NCBI GenBank assembly: GCA_019022495.1
Contig: JAFEKR010000008.1
Coordinates: forward strand, 372,001 to 436,000
Direction of reading: 5' to 3'
Length of the DNA: 64,000 nt
DNA from: Epichloe hybrida
Lineage: Eukaryota; Ascomycota; Sordariomycetes; Hypocreales; Clavicipitaceae
Shown here: positions 1 to 11,226 of the stretch, in pieces
Layout of the letters: each line of letters starts with the position of its first letter
Numbering within the stretch: position 1 is the stretch's first letter
Made by a program: the position numbers and the translations under genes
The notes under the pieces: generated by a model
What the model was told of the DNA's origin: nothing
The model's input: only the letters and a program-made list of their open reading frames with translations
Databases searched by the model: none

Positions 1-38
1 TTGATGACGAACGATGAGGCGGGGAGAAAGGGAGAGAT

Positions 39-1058
39 TTATACGGACTTGGGGCGGATGTGGACGAAGCCCTCCTCGTCCAACGCGGATGGCGGCAGGT
101 AGGTTGCGGTTGATGTGCTCTTTGACACGGCCATGATGACGACGCTCGCTGTCATTCCATGTCCGTTGGCAAACTCAATCTCGTACTTGGACGATCCGTC
201 AGTCGTCTCAGCCGTCTTGGTGGTGGCCAGTCGATGGTTCATCAGCACGTCGACGCCCGCTTCTCTCAACAGCTCGAGTGACTTGTCCTTGCACTCGTCG
301 GACAGGTCCTCCGAGGACAAGAGCTTGTCTCGCGAGTGCACGAGCGTGACCTTGACGCCGGGCTTGGCCATCTTGAGCTCGGCGGCCATCTCGATGCCGA
401 CGGCGCCTCCGCCGACGACGACGACGCCGTGCTGGGCGTTGGCAACGGCGTGGACGTGCTCCTCTGCCTCGAGCACGTACTGCTTCCTCGTCAGGGACTG
501 GGGCACGACGGGCCAGGCCCTCCGGAGGCCGGTGGCGGCGACAAAGTAGTCGTAGTGGTGCGTGGTTGCGACTCTGGTCGTCTTGTCCACCGTCGTGGCC
601 GTCTTGGCTTCACAGTCGACGCGGCTGACGGAGCCGTGGACGAACTTGACCCGGGGGTTGTCCAGGCCTGGTAGGTCCCGGAACTTGATCCACGTCTTCT
701 TGGCGTACTCTGTGTCTGCCAGGGCGAGAGGTGAGCCGATCAAGTGGTCTGGACAATAAGAGCATTGTTAGAAACTGTTGTACTGTACTTTTTTTTTTTG
801 TTCATCAGCCCCCCGAGAAGTGCGGGGGCTTTTCTTACAAAATCCATCTCTCTCGTCAGCAATGGTAATGTCCCAGTCGACCTGTGCCAATTCGGGATGG
901 TGCTCATATTTCTTCTGGGACATGCGCGGTGACAGGCCCAGTCCTAGATCGAGCAGATTTACAGCCGTGGACAAGCCAGCATACGAGCCGCCGGCAATAA
1001 AGACCCGGACGGTGGGGGCGGCACCACCCCGTGTGTTTGGGGATGCCACTGAGCCCAT
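39..1058 (-). CDS. AMID/AIF-like FAD-dependent oxidoreductase, 3' end cut by window edge
   Basis: Exons complement(839..1058) and complement(39..748); the 90-nt intron has donor GTAAGA and acceptor CCAG, and splicing restores the family block ERDGFYHLIGSPLA. An N-terminal FAD-binding Rossmann loop (GGSYAG, about residues 24-29) and a central NAD(P)H-binding glycine motif (VVVVGGGAVGIEMA, in exon 2) identify a pyridine-nucleotide-disulphide oxidoreductase of the AMID/AIF type. Such flavoproteins oxidise NAD(P)H; many fungal members are uncharacterised. The frame reaches a TAA at 39-41 after only 309 residues, just after RPKS. The family normally carries on through a second FAD-contacting segment to roughly 370-400 residues. 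A possible donor, GTATAA, lies at complement 44-39, so the gene probably continues through an intron beyond position 1. The start at 1058 fits directly before the dinucleotide fold. Confidence 0.85.
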
Positions 1059-3231
1059 TTTATTATGCGTGCGAGAGAGCAGAGATGATGACTGTGCTCG
1101 AAGGGTGTCTTGGAATCTTTGATGAGAAAGGGGGGGCGACGGAAACCGGACCGGACGTCCTTGTTGAGTTGCAGATGGATGAGGTTGTTGAAGGGGTCAG
1201 GTAATATGAAGTCGGAGGAGTCTTGGCCCTCACGTGGAGACGCATTTGTCGGAGGGGGGGGGGTCCAAGAGAGGGGTTCTACACGTGTAAGAGATTGATT
1301 AGGTATTGTGTCGGTGGATGGGACTTCCGTGTGAGAGGAAACAATCGGGCCAACAAGGAAGAGCTGGAGCCGCTGCTGAGCGTGACCAGATCAATCCTGC
1401 ATGAGAACGGGCGGCTTGGAAAGGCAAAGGTAGAGTGCCATTTTTATCTGATGCGGCGGTCGCCGAGATCTGATTGATAACGCGCGGAGGAGATAAGGGG
1501 TTGCGTCGCCGAGCTATTAATCTGTACTTGTGTATCATACGTATGTGATCTGACCCCTCCTCCGACGTCGGGCGCAATTGGTCATCGGCCCACGCTTTTG
1601 GAGGCGGCAATTACGAGCACACCAAGTATGATGACTTTTGCGTTAAACTGCGTGAAACTGCGTGAGACTAGTTTGTTGACTCTGGCTTATCAGATCTCAC
1701 TAGCCAGCGTGGTTGGCTGATGGGGAAAAGCAAAAAAAAAAAAAAAAGGTGGAAGAGGCAGCACAGTCACTGACTAGTGTAAAAAATCACTGCCCTGCCC
1801 CGTCGCCTTGATGATGCCTGATGATGTGGCAGATTCACCACATGGACACACCCACCCAGGGTCTTGGGTCGAACCAAAATATGCATGACTTTTGCAAATT
1901 ATCTGACCCGAGGTGCCCCGCTCGTCTGAGTCTCTTTGTTTCTCCGTCACTTGATCGTGATCCGTGTGGAGACAAGACAACGGACGGGGCAACGCGGTCG
2001 ACGGATTAGTTGAGCCATCGGGCCCGTGTGGGCGCGCGCGGGTTGATCAGTTAGGGCTGCTGACCCTGTACTGCAAGCTGGACGACGCTCGTCGTCGTCA
2101 TCACGGTGCGGTGTCATACATTTTGGCCTGGGAAGTTGGGAAATCTGTCATTTGTTACACGGAATGGGGACCGATATACTGTACTGCAAGCGAACATTAC
2201 TTCCATCTATGTACATGGCCTGAAAGGATGGGAGCGAGGGAGAAGGAATGGCAGATGGGTATCGGGGAATCACGCGCATTTTCTGGTCATCAGCCGGTCC
2301 GTCGTGTTACGGTTGCGTCGATGAATCAATCGGGTTTCATGCAGGTGAACTTTGCAGATTTACAGATGATGCTCACTGATGAGGCGCATCGGAAGACTCA
2401 ATTGAGCGTTGCTCATGGTCCGTCCGCGGGCACACGCAGCATGAAGGGTTGACCTCGGAACCTCGGGAGACAGAACCAGACAGAACCAGACAGAACGTGT
2501 ATCAACTGCATTGGGGCCCGCAGGCTTTCGCAAGTGGTTGCCGCACCCAGCCAGCATTGACTTCAGGGCTACCGGCCAATCACCGTCACCTTGAAGTTGT
2601 CATGCAGACGCAGACGAATCAGCGATGGTGGATTTGCCCATTCCATCGAAGCGAAGCCATCAAGCGAAAAGCCCCGAAAAGGCCACCTCGTATGTACGTC
2701 GTGTACGCATCAATTCATTAGCAGCATCATTTGCATTACCGCTGGGCGTGTGCTCGCTGGGCGGTACGTGCTACGGAGTAGGTAGGTTACTTACTAATGG
2801 TGCCTGGTCCCGCGAATCGTTGGCTCTGTCACTGCTTATTAGTTATTACTACGAGTACGGACCCTCCTGAGTCCTCGACCACACGAACCAGAGACGCTCC
2901 ATAACAACCTCCATGTCGTGACCGCTGCTCCGGCCCGGCTTCCACAATTTCGTCTCCCTCTCATCCCGAGAATCCCTCCTCTGTTGCTGGTGCTGGCATC
3001 GCTACTCAGAGCACCGACAGCTCTTCCATCTCGACCGGTCATCGCGGAGGAGGAGGGAGCGCTTACACTGACTCGGGCAGCCTCGTCATCGTGCCACACC
3101 GCAGCGGGAGTGATACCTTCGAGCTCGCTGATTACGGTCAAGTACAAGCCCGGAAAGACGCCGCCGACCTAGAGAATCGACGACAGGAGAAGCGAAAACG
3201 CAAGCTCGAGTGGCTTGAATCACGAGACGAG
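1059..3231. other. Intergenic region, promoters of two divergent genes
   Basis: About 2.2 kb between the oxidoreductase (-) and the phosphate transporter (+). It holds an A16 run at 1732-1747 and a pyrimidine-rich stretch near 2930-3010 likely to belong to the transporter leader. The transporter reading frame is open upstream of its start, back to an ATG at 3091, but the SPX domain begins at 3232. No other ORF here has recognisable protein features, and I see no RNA gene. Confidence 0.5.
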
Positions 3232-6038
3232 ATGAAGTTCTCCCATAGCATTCAGTTCAATGCTGTTCCAGACTGGAGCAGCCATTATATTGCCTACAGT
3301 AATCTGAAAAAGCTGTACGTAACTTCCGCCAATCGTCAAACTGCCCTCTGGCATTGGGTAACGTAACACTTCTATGGCTCACCTCGCGCTAACGCATACC
3401 CGCCCGTCGTAGTATCTACCAGCTTGAAAAGACTGCACACCAGGCTCGAGCCGGCGATTCAGAATCCCGACCACTCATCTCTGGTGAAGACCCAACAGAG
3501 GCTTTCAGCAGAGCGCTCGACGTGGAACTGGAGAAAATATGTTCATTCTATGTTGCCAAGGAAGGTGAACTTCTCGATGAGGTCAATCAGCTCGTCCGGG
3601 ATGTTCGGCAGCGGCCATCGCTAGACGGAACCGATTTACGGCGCATGTCATCCGGTGACGCACATCGTGTATTTATGCGGCCAACTAGTTCTTTCGGTCC
3701 AGGCTCGGACGACGATGTCGAAGACAGTGCTAGCGATGACGACGAGACGACCGGTTTGAACAGGTCCAGGAGCAACGGTGGTCGAAGGAGGACGGCTGCC
3801 AGCATGGGCCAGCACATGGCTGACTTGGCCGCCGAATCCGAATTAGGTCGCTCTGCACGCCGGCCCAGCGCATTCGATGACTATGGTGATCAGTCTGTCA
3901 TTTTCTCATCGGGCTTCTTCTCATCTGGCATCATGATGAAGAAACGCATCATCAGCCTCTATGTCCAGCTTTGCGAGCTCAAGTCCTATGCCCAGCTCAA
4001 CAAGACGGGTTTCAGCAAGGTCCTGAAAAAGTTTGACAAGATATTGGATAAAGAGCTCAAGAGCCTTTATATGAAAGCCCACGTCGACACTACTTACCCC
4101 TTCAAAGATGAGACGAAGGAGATCATTGAGGAGAACATTGCAAAGATGGAAAATGCTTACGCAGATGTGGTTACCGGAGGCGATCGGGAACTGGCCAAGA
4201 AGGACCTGCGATCTCACCTCAGAGAGCATGTCGTTTGGGAGCGCAACACTGTATGGAGAGATCTTATTGGCATTGAGCGGCGTGCTGAAGCCGCTCGGCT
4301 CGGTCAGTCATTTCTTGGACAGAGTCAGACTGTCGTGCCAAAACGACTGCAAGGTGACGATGACGAAGCCGCAACCAAAACGCTGTTGGGGCGACTGTCA
4401 CTGCCCAGTTGGATGGCCGGTACATCTATGCTGACTCTTCTGGGTTCTGTCGTTGTCTTCTGTGCGCTCCTCGCCGCTCCTATAATGGACAAGCCCGAAG
4501 AGCAAAACTGCCTGGCGCTGCTGGTCTTTGTCAGTCTGCTCTGGGCAACTGAGGTATAACTCCCCTGCTCCCGCTTGCCCGCCTCGTCCATCAATCAATT
4601 GCTGACAGTTTTTATTTTTACTTGTTTCTTTTCAATGCAGACCATTCCCTTGTTTGTGACATCCCTTCTAATTCCCTTCCTGTCTGTGGTGCTGCGAGTA
4701 GTCTGTGACGAGGACAGTCCCAAACACGGGCGTCTTGATGCCAAGGGAGCTACAAATGCCATATTCGCAGCCATGTGGAGTCCCGTCATCATGCTACTAC
4801 TCGGTGGCTTCACACTGGCAGCCGCTCTCTCAAAGTGCAAGATCGATAAACGCCTCGCAACCTTCGTCCTGAGCAAAGCCGGCACACAGCCAAGGACTGT
4901 TCTGGTGGCCAACATGTTTGTCGCCGCATTCGCATCCATGTTGATAAGCAACGTTGCTGCCCCCGTTCTGTGCTATTCCATCATCGAAGTATGTCCACAT
5001 ACCCACGGTGCAATACTCTGAACAATGAAATGACTGGCTAACTGTCTTCTGCAGCCAATGCTTCGAACTCTACCTTCGGACTCGAACATGTCGAAAGCGG
5101 TAATTATCGGCATCGCTCTGGCCTCCAATATAGGTGGTATGCTTTCACCAATCGCCTCCCCCCAGAACGTGGTGGCTATGGGAGTTATGAAGCCAGAGCC
5201 GACCTGGTTGCAATGGTTCTTTATTGTCATCCCTGTAGGAGCTGTTTCCATGCTTGCAATCTGGATGTTGCTGCTGGCCACTTTCCAGCCTGGTAAAGGG
5301 ACAGTCATTGCACCCATTCGCCCACTCAAAGAACGGTTCACGGGGGTGCAGTGGTTTGTGGCCGTCGTGACCATCGTCACAATCGGACTGTGGTGTGCCA
5401 GTCATCAGATGGAGCACATCTTTGGAGATATGGGCGTGATTGCAATCATACCCATTGTCCTCTTCTTTGGCATCGGCATATTGACCAAGGAAGACTTCAA
5501 CAACTTCCCATGGACCATCATCATCCTGGCTGCTGGAGGACTTTCCCTCGGCAAGGCCGTCCGATCCTCAGGTCTTCTGCATGAAGTCGCCGAGATTGTC
5601 TCCAAGAATGTCGAGGGCATGAGTCTTTACGTCGTGTTGGTCGTTTTCTCGACCCTGATTTTGGTCATTGCGACTTTCATCAGTCACACCGTTGCTGCAC
5701 TCATCTTCCTACCCCTCGTTTTTGATGTAGGCATGTCAATGGACCAGCCGCGCCCGAACCTTTTGGTCATGGGTGGCGTCTTGATGTGCAGTGCTGCCAT
5801 GGGTCTCCCTACCAGTGGCTTCCCCAACATGAGTGAGTTTATTCGAAGCCACGAAAGCCGAGCTGTCAAAACACGTGCTAACAAAGATGCAGCTGCCATC
5901 ATGAAGGAAGATGCCACCGGTCAGCGATATCTCCGAGTCAAACATTTCACCACTCGCGGCATTCCGAGCAGTATGCTTACTCTCATCGTCGTCATCACTC
6001 TCGGTTACGGTATCATGCAGGTCGCTGGGTTAGATTAG
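3232..6038 (+). CDS. SPX-domain low-affinity phosphate transporter (Pho87/Pho90/Pho91 type)
   Basis: Exons 3232..3314, 3413..4553, 4641..4988 and 5055..6038 (851 aa); introns have donors GTACGT, GTATAA, GTATGT and acceptors TAG, CAG, CAG. The protein starts with a canonical SPX domain (MKFSHSIQFNAVPDW, YSNLKKL, then KTGFSKVLKKFDK near residue 260), which binds inositol pyrophosphates and senses phosphate. An acidic, Ser-rich linker interrupts the SPX domain around residues 150-200. The C-terminal half is a polytopic Na+/sulfate-symporter-type (DASS/SLC13) permease with many hydrophobic segments, such as those around NPWTIIILAAGG-like and STLILVIATFISHTVAA motifs. The domain order matches yeast Pho87/Pho90 (plasma membrane) and Pho91 (vacuole); which one this matches cannot be told from sequence alone. 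The start at 3232 is preferred to the in-frame ATG at 3091 because SPX proteins begin with MKF. Confidence 0.95.
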
Positions 6039-6540
6039 AGCAGCATTTATTCAAATTGTCGTAGATGACGTGTGAAGAGGATTTGCGTATCAGCATATGA
6101 ATTTGCTGCGGCATCATTGATAGAGCATTTTGCATATTTCGAGTGTCTCGGGATCATGACCTTGCCTACCTGCCTACGTAGCTAGAATATCTGACCCCCC
6201 CCGCGATGATTACTTGGATAGTGCGGGCGCCCCAATATACACTGTGTATGTGCGCCATTCGGACCTGTGCTGACAAACAGCAATTCTGCTCCGTACAGTA
6301 TCTGGACTGTGTTTTAGTTTGATCCGGTCTGGGCATTGACGTCGACAGCAACCAGGCCAATCCATCATCGCCTTCACCTGGCCGGCAGAGCTCCGACCAT
6401 CCGCCCCAAATCTGTGCTATTCGCGCGCAAAATCCTACTTTGGGACTTGCAGCTCATACACCAACTCTTGTATGCTCTGATGCTTCTCAATTCATCGTAG
6501 CTTGGCAAGCTCCGGGCTGGCCCACTGGCCCTCTGGCGCC
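6039..6540. other. Intergenic region, transporter 3' end and VPS39 promoter
   Basis: About 500 nt between two genes on the same strand. It contains a short C-run (6195-6201) and no ORF with recognisable features. Confidence 0.4.
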
Positions 6541-9500
6541 ATGCTCTCCGCGTTCACTGCTCGCCCCATTATCGAGTTCCGACAAAGAGACAAGTCCAGG
6601 ATCGAAAGCATCTTAGCGTATGGTGCGTAAATAGCGCCCGCAGAATCATGCCAAGCATCTTTATTCATTTATTAACTTGCGGAGCCTGCAGGCGATCGCA
6701 TTCTCGTCGGACTCAACAGTGGCGCCTTGCGCGTTTACAGATTAAATGAGCTACCTGCTCATCAACAGGATGAAACGCTCCCACTCGCCGATGCAGAACC
6801 TCAAAGCAAATGCTCGGTACCGAACTGCGACCTTCCAGTTTCCCAATCCTCCCCAGCAAAGCCGACAGACCTCCTTCGAGAAGTTGAAAAGTTCTCGACG
6901 CGAGCCATCGATCAGCTTGCGATAATCAAAGAGGCCAATGTTATCATATCCCTCTCGAATTACCACATTTCTCTATATGATCTCCAAAACTACGAGCATA
7001 TAGAGACGCTCAATAGAACAAAGAATGCCTCTTGCTTTGCGGTGACTTCCAATATCGTCAAAGACCCGGACACTGGCATTCCCGAGATCATTAGTCGGCT
7101 AGCGGTCGCGGTGAAAAGACGACTTTTATTATGGAAATGGCATGAAAGCGAACTCCATCACGAAGTTACCGAGGTTGTGCTGTCCGACTCGATTCGATCC
7201 ACCACATGGGCCAATGCCACTAGAGTAGTCTGTGGAATGAACAGTGGCTACGTGGTTGTCGATGTGCTTACTCAAGAAGTTGTCGACGTTGTTGGGCCAG
7301 GTACTGTCGGTGCCAACGGGTCGGGGAGCCGGTTCGGTGCTGTCAGCACAGCTGGCATGGGCTACATGGGTCTTGGAGGATACACGCCGAAGCCGTTGGC
7401 AGCAAAGCTCTCCGATGGCCAGATGCTGCTAGCAAGAGATATCAATACCTTGTTCGTTGATGACGAGGGCAAACCGCTGGAGAAGCGACAGATACCCTGG
7501 TCCTCGGCTCCAGAGTCTATTGACTATTCGTATCCATACATTCTGGCACTTCAGCCACCGGCCAAGGGCCTCCTCGAAGTTCGAAACCCGGACACTTTGT
7601 CTCTGATGCAAAGCATTTCGCTTCCAGGTGCAGCTCAACTTCACGTTCCGCCACCAACCTACAGTCTAGCCCATGCTGCAAAAGGCTTTCACATTTCTAG
7701 TGATCGGTGTATCTGGAAGATGGGTGCCACAGATTACGATTCTCAAGTTGAGGAACTGATTCAGACTGAGAACTTCGATGAGGCAATCAGTATTTTAAAT
7801 ATGCTGGAGGATGCTTTGCTGAAAAGCAAGACAGAGACAATGCGGGAGGTGAAGATGCTCAAGGCTGAAATGCTGTTCAAGAAGAAGAAATTTCGCCAGG
7901 CAATGGATCTGATGAACGAGGATTCTGTCCACGCTTCCCCGGAACGGGTTTTGCGACTGTTCCCTCCTAGGATCTCCGGTAGCTTGTCGCAACCCGCAGA
8001 ACCGTCGCAAAGCGAGCACAGCGAGCACAGCGATGTGGAAACTTCCAAAGCTCAAAAAGATGAGAGTCCAGGCAACCGAGACACCGGAGGCCCCGGAGGG
8101 GACGCTTCAAGTATGTCCAACAAGGGAGGTGGACTTGCCAAGTTATTCCTGGGCAGTCATAAGAAGGCTGCATTAGATGCTGCAACCACGGCACCAAAAA
8201 AAAACGGTGCCGAAGCGGACGAAGCGCAGAGCAGTAAAGAGGCTCATGATGGCGAAGGCAGGCCTCTGGAGGGTAAGGACCTCAAGAATGCCGTTTTGGA
8301 ACTAAATAGTTACCTTGCTGGTACGAGAGCTCGACTTCAACGATACATTGACCCAGCCACTGGAAAGTTGAAGGACCAGGAAGACAAACGGGCATCCATT
8401 GAAGAGGCTGCGGGGCGCTTTTTGCGAAAAAGTCAGACTGAATCAGAGCAGAAACTCGAAGAAGAACTGCGGAATACCTTCCGCTTGGTCGATACCACGC
8501 TCTTCCGTGCTTACATGTTCTCTCAACCATCTCTGGCCGGCTCCCTCTTCCGTATTCCCAACTTTTGCGACCCAGATGTCGTGAAAGACGCCTTGCTGGA
8601 GCATAATAGATATACGGAGCTGATCGATTTCTTCTACGGCAAAAAACTTCACGAGCAGGCTCTGGGTTTGCTCTATAGGTTCGGGTCACCCGCAAAACCT
8701 GATGAGGCAGCACCGAGCTTGCACGGGCCCGATCGCGCCATACAATATCTGCAAAACTTGCCGCCTTCAGAGATCGATCTTATTTTTGAATATGCGGGCT
8801 GGACGTTGAAGAGCAACCCAACCTATGCAATACAGATCTTCACTGGCGATACGGAGAATGCAGAAACTCTGCCGCGTGACAGAGTAGTTGCATTCCTGCG
8901 CAGTATAGATGCCAAGTTTGAAAGACTTTACCTGGAACACATAATCAACGAGCTGGATGACATGACCCGCGAGTTCCACAACCGTCTAGTGGAGTTGTAT
9001 GTCCAAGAGCTCAAGCGGATGGACAATGGTGACGAATGGAACGAAACTATGTCCAAGTTTATTACATTTCTTCGCGATTCTCGTCAAGTTTACAGTTTAA
9101 CGAAGAGCTTGGAAATGATATCAAAAGACGGTAAGAAGATGGACGCCCCCCCCCCCCCCAAAGTGCAGAGACAAGGTTGATGACTGACATGCTCTTTTCG
9201 CAAAGATGCAAGGTTTTTTGAGGCGCAGGCTATCATACTTAGTAACATGGGCCAACACAGAAAAGCATTGGAGATTTATGTGTTCAAAATGCAAGATTAT
9301 GGCAAAGCCGAGGAGTATGTTTGTCAAGCTGGAGATGTGATACACTGTGGTTTTCCTTGACTGACTTTCCCAGATACTGCAACCGAGTGCACAAGACACA
9401 AGACACAACGCTTTCGTCACCTCTGAATTCCAAAGACAGCGCAACCATTGACACTGACGATCCTGCGCAATCGATCTATCATACGCTCCTGTCACTTTAT

Positions 9501-9974
9501 TTGAAACCTCCTATTCCTCACGGGGTGCAATTAGAGCCAGCCCTGAATCTTTTATCGAAGCACGGCTCTCGGTTGCCAGCAACATCAACCTTGAGTTTGA
9601 TTCCAGATGATCTTGCCGTGGAATCCTTGGAAGCATACTTTCGTGGTCGCATTCGTTCAGCAAATAGCCTGGTCAACGAATCTCGGGTCGTCGCGGGGTT
9701 ACGCAAGGCAGAGCAGATTGCCATCGCCGCTCGCTTGAACATTGGCGACAGTGTTGTGAATGGTCAAATAGGTCGGAACCGGCACGTCACCATCACCGAT
9801 GAGCGCCATTGCTTCGTGTGCCACAAGAAACTGGGCGGAGGGATGCGCATCGGCGGTAGCGTTGTTGCCGTCCTGCCCGATAATACCCCAGTGCATTATG
9901 GCTGCCTGAATAGAGCTTTGAGCCAGAAGGCGGAAAGCGGGAAAGCTGCAGGCTGGATCAAAGATTCGACCTAG
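6541..9974 (+). CDS. VPS39: Vps39/Vam6, HOPS tethering complex subunit
   Basis: Exons 6541..6622, 6692..9130, 9206..9314 and 9374..9974 (1076 aa). Exon 1 encodes MLSAFTARPIIEF and joins in phase to GDRILVGLNSGALRVYRL, the start of a citron-homology (CNH) beta-propeller covering about the first 330 residues. A disordered Ser/Gly/Lys-rich insert lies near 430-510. A helical clathrin-repeat-like region follows, with the characteristic FFEAQAIILSNMGQHRKALEIYVFKMQDY segment rebuilt only by splicing exons 2 to 3. The C-terminal Vps39 domain 2 has the putative metal-binding pattern C1023-x2-C1026 and H1051-x2-C1054. In yeast this protein is part of HOPS, binds Ypt7/Rab7 and drives vacuole fusion and vacuole-mitochondria contacts. 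The run of nine C's at 9147-9155 lies in intron 2, not in the mature message. Its 3' end faces GON7 195 nt away. Confidence 0.96.
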
Positions 9975-10168
9975 TAAAGGTGATGGGTTGTGAGGATTCT
10001 TCCGTGAACGGACGTCGGTTTCTGCATTTCTGCAGGGAGCGGCCATATGACTCGATTGCATTGGCTGACGACGATACATGTTGATTCGTTACTGATATTA
10101 CATGCCACCCCTCGTAGTTGCAAAGCTCTGATGTCCGACGACGAGGCATCGCTGTACGAACAATAAGC

Positions 10169-10480
10169 TTAGTCCTCTTCCTGTACCTCTTCGCCATAAT
10201 TTTCTTCCTCTTTATCCTCGTCCACCCCCAGTGTGGCGGACAGTGCAGCGCCTGAGCCCCGGATCTTATTGTCTTCTTCCATTCGTGACGTCAACTCTTG
10301 GTTGATCTGCTCTTGGGTCTCCGTCACTGCCTTGCGAACGGCTCCCAGGTACGCGGCCTTGTCTTGACCCGAAGCCGATGGTGGGGTGGGGGTGTCGAGA
10401 GATTTCGTCACGGTGAAATCTTCATTATCGGGTGATGTGTATGCCGCCGTGAGACAAGTCTGTTTTTTCTCCGCAGTCAT
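10169..10480 (-). CDS. GON7: EKC/KEOPS complex subunit Gon7
   Basis: A single exon of 103 aa. It shows the Gon7 family pattern: a short N-terminal strand region, a D-K-x-A-Y-L-x-A-(L/V)-R-K core (DKAAYLGAVRKAV, about residues 40-52), a helix ending TSRMEEDNK, and a very acidic C-terminus. KEOPS makes the threonylcarbamoyl modification (t6A) on tRNA and is linked to telomere upkeep; Gon7 is the small fungal-type accessory subunit that binds Pcc1. The length is typical. It is transcribed divergently from hbrB with about 750 nt between the two starts. Confidence 0.8.
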   Translation of the reverse strand: MTAEKKQTCLTAAYTSPDNEDFTVTKSLDTPTPPSASGQDKAAYLGAVRKAVTETQEQINQELTSRMEEDNKIRGSGAALSATLGVDEDKEEENYGEEVQEED

Positions 10481-11226
10481 TTTTTACGTGGTATTGTTTG
10501 TGTTGGAGGGAGCTTTGCCGTATTCGTCGTGCTGCTTCGCGCTGCTTCGCGCTGTCGGGAAGAGACTCCCCCGTTCGACGGATCAATTTTTACACGAGGA
10601 TCCTTCGGGGGAGCGAGCGGGGGTTTTGCAGTCAGGCGTGTTGGTGTGCGGGGTCAGACAGAACTTGACATCAGCCCCATCAGCCCCGTGGCCCCCGTTC
10701 ACCCGCCTGAGATTCCATTTTGGGGTCCAAGTCCAGGTCCAGGTCGCGGCCTCTAGGTTCTATCTATGTACGCCTGTCACTGTACTAACCCGAACTGAGA
10801 ACATCGGGACGGCTAAGCCCCATCCTCAGCTCGTCCCAGCCTTCGTCATCCCATCATCCATCCGCCGGTTTTCCTGACCCGTTCGTTCCTTCCTCCGTCA
10901 AGACACTTGGATAGATCAACCTGGTGCTGTCTGTCTGTCGCCCTTCATTTCAAGATAGCCCTCTCCCCCATCTTATCATCGAGTAGTTGCTCATTGCATG
11001 CTCATTGCATGCTCATTGCAGAGCCATATCTGCCTCGTGGTTTCCACCAATAGAACAGACATCAGACATCCATCTTCTTTTCCCCAACAAATCCACAGTC
11101 TCGCAGCGCCGATCAACCCATCCCTTTTTTTCGACGCATTGTTTGTTCCTGCCGTTCGTTGATAATAGCTCTGGGTTCGAGTCAAAATGTAACAGACCCA
11201 CTTGCACACATCTGCGACCGCCGACA
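10481..11226. promoter_or_regulatory. Shared promoter region between GON7 (-) and hbrB (+)
   Basis: A divergent intergenic region. It holds three exact head-to-tail copies of an 11-nt unit (TGCTCATTGCA) at 10988-11020 and a shorter duplication (GCTGCTTCGC) near 10530-10550. The hbrB frame is open from 10987, so the part from 10987 to 11226 may be either leader or coding. Confidence 0.45.

Noticed and set aside
1855..1930. tRNA-like B-box (GGTTCGACCC) on the minus strand
   Set aside because: A T-arm can be drawn, but no matching acceptor stem or A-box lies at the required distance.
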